In this document: piece after piece, positions 13,967-16,133 of the stretch | How positions within the stretch are numbered: the first letter of the stretch is position 1 | Layout of the letters: every line of letters starts with the position of its first letter | Assembly: GCA_020741755.1 (NCBI GenBank) | Contig: DYYI01000054.1 | Coordinates: forward strand, 1-16,133 | Direction of reading: 5' to 3' | DNA: 16,133 nucleotides | Source: Aliicoccus persicus_A | Lineage (GTDB): Bacteria; Bacillota; Bacilli; Staphylococcales; Salinicoccaceae | Notes under the pieces: generated by a model | Database searches by the model: none | Seen by the model: the letters and a program-made list of their open reading frames with translations, nothing else | What the model was told of the DNA's origin: nothing | Made by a program: the position numbers and the translations under genes

Positions 13967-16048
13967 ATGAATGAATCATTGGTTAAACTGCTCGTGCAGT
14001 CGTTAAAACTTAAAGAAAGTAACATCAAGAATGTCATCCAGCTATTAGATGAAGGGAACACGGTCCCATTCATCGCACGCTATCGTAAAGAGATGACGGG
14101 CAACATGGATGAAGAGCAGATCAATACGATTGAAACAGAGTACAAGTATTTAGAAAATCTGGAGAAAAGAAAACAAGAAGTCATTCGATTGATCGATGAA
14201 CAAGGGATGCTTGATGATGAGTTAAAGTCTGATATCTTACGTCAAACAAAGCTCAACCGTGTTGAAGATTTATATCGCCCGTTTAAGCAAAAGAAAAAGA
14301 CGCGTGCGACAGAAGCGAAACGAATGGGGTTAGAACCACTCGCGAAATTTATTTTTTCACAACAGTCCGATGCCGTTGAATCAGAAGCGACGAAGTATTT
14401 GAATGAAGAAGTCGAAACGACAGAAGCTGCGATCAGTGGAGCACTTGATATCATCGCAGAGCAAGTTTCTGATTCCCCAAAATATCGAAGCTATATTTTA
14501 AAAGTGTTTAAAGTAGATGGTGTCATTGAAGCTAAGAAAAAGAGAAATGCTGTTGATGAACAAGGCATTTTTGAAATGTACTATGACTACACAGAAAAAG
14601 TAGAGACTATCGTTCCACACCGTGTGTTGGCACTGAACCGTGGTGAGCGAGAAAATGTGTTAACGGTAAAAATAACAATCGATGAAGCACGTCTTGTGCG
14701 CTATATAATGAATCAAATTGTCATTGCAGATTCTAAAACGCGTGATTATTTAGAAACGGCAGTTATGGATGGGTTAAAGCGATTAATTCTGCCAAGTATT
14801 GAACGTGAAGTGAGAGCAGATCTAAGCGAGATGAGTGAAGCGCATGCTGTAAACATCTTCAAGGAAAACTTAACAAAGCTACTCTTGACGCCACCGTTAA
14901 AAGGAAAAGTCATTCTCGGTGTCGACCCAGCATTTAGAACGGGATGTAAGCTTGCAGTCATTAACCGAGACGGTGCATTTATAGATAAAGGCGTCATCTA
15001 CCCACATCCGCCACAAGCAAAAGTGGATGATGCGAAATCAACCGTCAAGGAAATGATTAAAGAATTCGATGTTGAATTAATTGCGATCGGAAATGGTACG
15101 GCATCGAGAGAGACGGAGAGCTTTATCAGTGAAGTCATCAATGAAATGGACGCGGATGTGCCGTTTATTATCGCGAATGAAGCGGGTGCATCTGTCTACT
15201 CAGCATCGCAGATTGCACGTGATGAGTTCCCGAATTTAAATGTTGAAGAACGCAGTGCAATATCCATTGCACGCCGTGTCCAAGATCCACTCAGTGAATT
15301 GGTAAAGATTGATCCAAAATCAATCGGTGTCGGACAGTATCAACATGATTTGAATCAGAAGTTTTTAACGGATTCACTCGATTTCGTCGTCGATACATCT
15401 GTGAATAGAGTCGGTGTCAATGTGAACACCGCATCACCAATCTTATTGCAACACGTGTCAGGTTTATCTGCAACGATCAGTAATAACATCGTTAAGGCAA
15501 GAGAAACTCAAGGCGGTTTTAAACGACGCAGTGAGTTAGCTAAAGTGCCAAGACTTGGAAAGAAGACGTTTGAACAGTGTGTGGGTTTCTTACGTGTGTA
15601 CGATGGAGAAGAGCCGCTAGATGTCACACCGATTCACCCTGAAAATTATGATGTGGCATATAAAGTCTTAGATACGCTAGGCATATCAGCAAACACACTT
15701 GGAACAGATGAAGCCATTTCAAAAATCCAAGATGCAGATACTAAAGTACTGGCAGAACAATTTAATGTCGGTCTACCAACGATGACTGATATATTAGAAA
15801 GTTTAAAAGCACCGCTTAGAGATATTCGTGAAGACTTTGAGACACCACTGTTAAAGACTGAAGTAAGAACGCTGGAAGATTTAAAAGAGGGCATGAAGTT
15901 AACGGGAACCGTACGTAATGTGACTGATTTTGGTGCATTTGTTGATATCGGTGTGAAAAACGACGGACTTGTCCATGTATCTCAACTGAGCAATCGATTT
16001 GTAAAAATCCAATGGATGTTGTGTCAGTCGGGGATATTGTTGAAGTGA
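13967..16048 (+). CDS. tex: Tex-family RNA-binding transcription accessory protein, frameshifted near C-terminus
   Basis: Homologue of Tex (YdcI in B. subtilis), a cytoplasmic nucleic-acid-binding protein linked to transcription. Domains in order are the N-terminal Tex domain (about 1-190), a YqgF/RNase H-like domain (from about 313, VILGVDPAFRTGCKLAV), helix-hairpin-helix repeats (about 480-560, VGVNVNTASPILLQHVSGL and KVPRLGKKTFEQCVGFLR) and an S1 domain from about 641 (EGMKLTGTVRNVTDFGAFVDIGVKNDGLVHVSQLSNRFVK). ATG 13967 has AGGAG 7 nt upstream. The frame is intact to residue 680; then 13 unrelated residues and TGA end it at 693. One missing base in the A run 16003-16007 explains this: the -1 frame continues the S1 domain to TAA at 16102-16104, giving 712 aa, close to the family's ~715-720. 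It may be a sequencing error, a real mutation or slippage. Confidence 0.92.
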   Translation: MNESLVKLLVQSLKLKESNIKNVIQLLDEGNTVPFIARYRKEMTGNMDEEQINTIETEYKYLENLEKRKQEVIRLIDEQGMLDDELKSDILRQTKLNRVEDLYRPFKQKKKTRATEAKRMGLEPLAKFIFSQQSDAVESEATKYLNEEVETTEAAISGALDIIAEQVSDSPKYRSYILKVFKVDGVIEAKKKRNAVDEQGIFEMYYDYTEKVETIVPHRVLALNRGERENVLTVKITIDEARLVRYIMNQIVIADSKTRDYLETAVMDGLKRLILPSIEREVRADLSEMSEAHAVNIFKENLTKLLLTPPLKGKVILGVDPAFRTGCKLAVINRDGAFIDKGVIYPHPPQAKVDDAKSTVKEMIKEFDVELIAIGNGTASRETESFISEVINEMDADVPFIIANEAGASVYSASQIARDEFPNLNVEERSAISIARRVQDPLSELVKIDPKSIGVGQYQHDLNQKFLTDSLDFVVDTSVNRVGVNVNTASPILLQHVSGLSATISNNIVKARETQGGFKRRSELAKVPRLGKKTFEQCVGFLRVYDGEEPLDVTPIHPENYDVAYKVLDTLGISANTLGTDEAISKIQDADTKVLAEQFNVGLPTMTDILESLKAPLRDIREDFETPLLKTEVRTLEDLKEGMKLTGTVRNVTDFGAFVDIGVKNDGLVHVSQLSNRFVKIQWMLCQSGILLK

Positions 16049-16104
16049 CCGTCATTGGCGTCGATACGAAAAAGGGTAGGGTCAGCTTATCTATGAAGAA
16101 ATAA
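16007..16104 (+). pseudogene. tex: Displaced C-terminal end of the Tex S1 domain
   Basis: Read in the -1 frame relative to the tex start, this stretch encodes NPMDVVSVGDIVEVTVIGVD then TKKGRVSLSMKK and a TAA stop. That is the expected end of a Tex S1 domain (compare KNPMD...VGDIV...VSLSM). It joins the preceding VK of tex if one A is added to the run at 16003-16007. The gene is therefore broken only at its very end. Confidence 0.85.
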
Positions 16105-16107
16105 AAA

Positions 16108-16133
16108 AATCGATTGGCAATTGCCAATCGATT
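16108..16133 (+). terminator. Terminator-like perfect palindrome after tex, cut by window end
   Basis: A perfect 26-bp palindrome centred on GGCAATTGCC with AATCGATT flanks starts four bases after the restored tex stop and is preceded by an A run (16103-16109). The expected T tract would lie beyond the window, so the terminator call is an inference from position and shape. Confidence 0.65.

Noticed and set aside
16003..16007. Programmed -1 frameshift as the main explanation for tex
   Set aside because: The run is only five A, with no downstream pseudoknot or upstream Shine-Dalgarno-like stimulator visible; a base-call error or mutation is simpler.
15816..16127. Minus-strand 103-codon frame opposite the tex end
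   Set aside because: It is the shadow of the tex S1 region and starts inside the terminal palindrome.

Overview
The window is a piece of core chromosome from a low-GC Gram-positive coccus of the family Staphylococcaceae. The protein sequences and gene order (murF, cshA, PH-domain proteins, acpS, alr, mazEF, rsbU-rsbV-rsbW-sigB, tex) are those of the staphylococcal sigB neighbourhood, but many proteins diverge from S. aureus as I remember it and ddl is missing between rodA and murF. Macrococcus, or a staphylococcal relative outside the S. aureus/S. epidermidis group, is my best guess; the genus is inference.

Layout. Positions 1-368 carry no gene: four tandem 41-bp repeats that run off the left edge, then three degenerate copies of a ~40-bp hairpin repeat. 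Next come a cardiolipin synthase gene on the minus strand with its terminator and an unusually G/T-rich 3' untranslated region, a 49-codon unknown gene on the plus strand, and rodA on the minus strand. The small gene and rodA share a bidirectional terminator. rodA and murF are divergent, with overlapping -10 boxes. From murF onward everything is on the plus strand: murF, the DEAD-box helicase gene cshA, a terminator, then a tightly overlapping run of three membrane PH-domain genes (ydbS/ydbT type), acpS and alr. mazE-mazF and the sigma-B operon rsbU-rsbV-rsbW-sigB follow, then a terminator and tex.

How the genes fit together. cls, rodA, murF, alr, acpS and the PH-domain proteins serve the envelope (cardiolipin, peptidoglycan polymerisation and precursors, acyl-carrier activation, membrane proteins). 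MazF, the Rsb partner switch and SigB form the stress module: RsbU dephosphorylates RsbV, RsbV sequesters RsbW, and SigB is freed. A well-formed SigB-type promoter (GTTAAA, 13 nt, GGGTAT) lies between rsbU and rsbV and implies autoregulation of rsbVW-sigB.

Oddities. tex has a one-base deletion in an A run that moves the last part of its S1 domain out of frame. Alr has an altered KxDTGMxR active-site segment. MazE has a C-terminal tail that overlaps mazF by 35 bp. Six genes use TTG or GTG starts. I see no insertion sequence, prophage, CRISPR array, tRNA or rRNA, and no convincing new multi-gene system; the least explained part is the repeat-rich left end.
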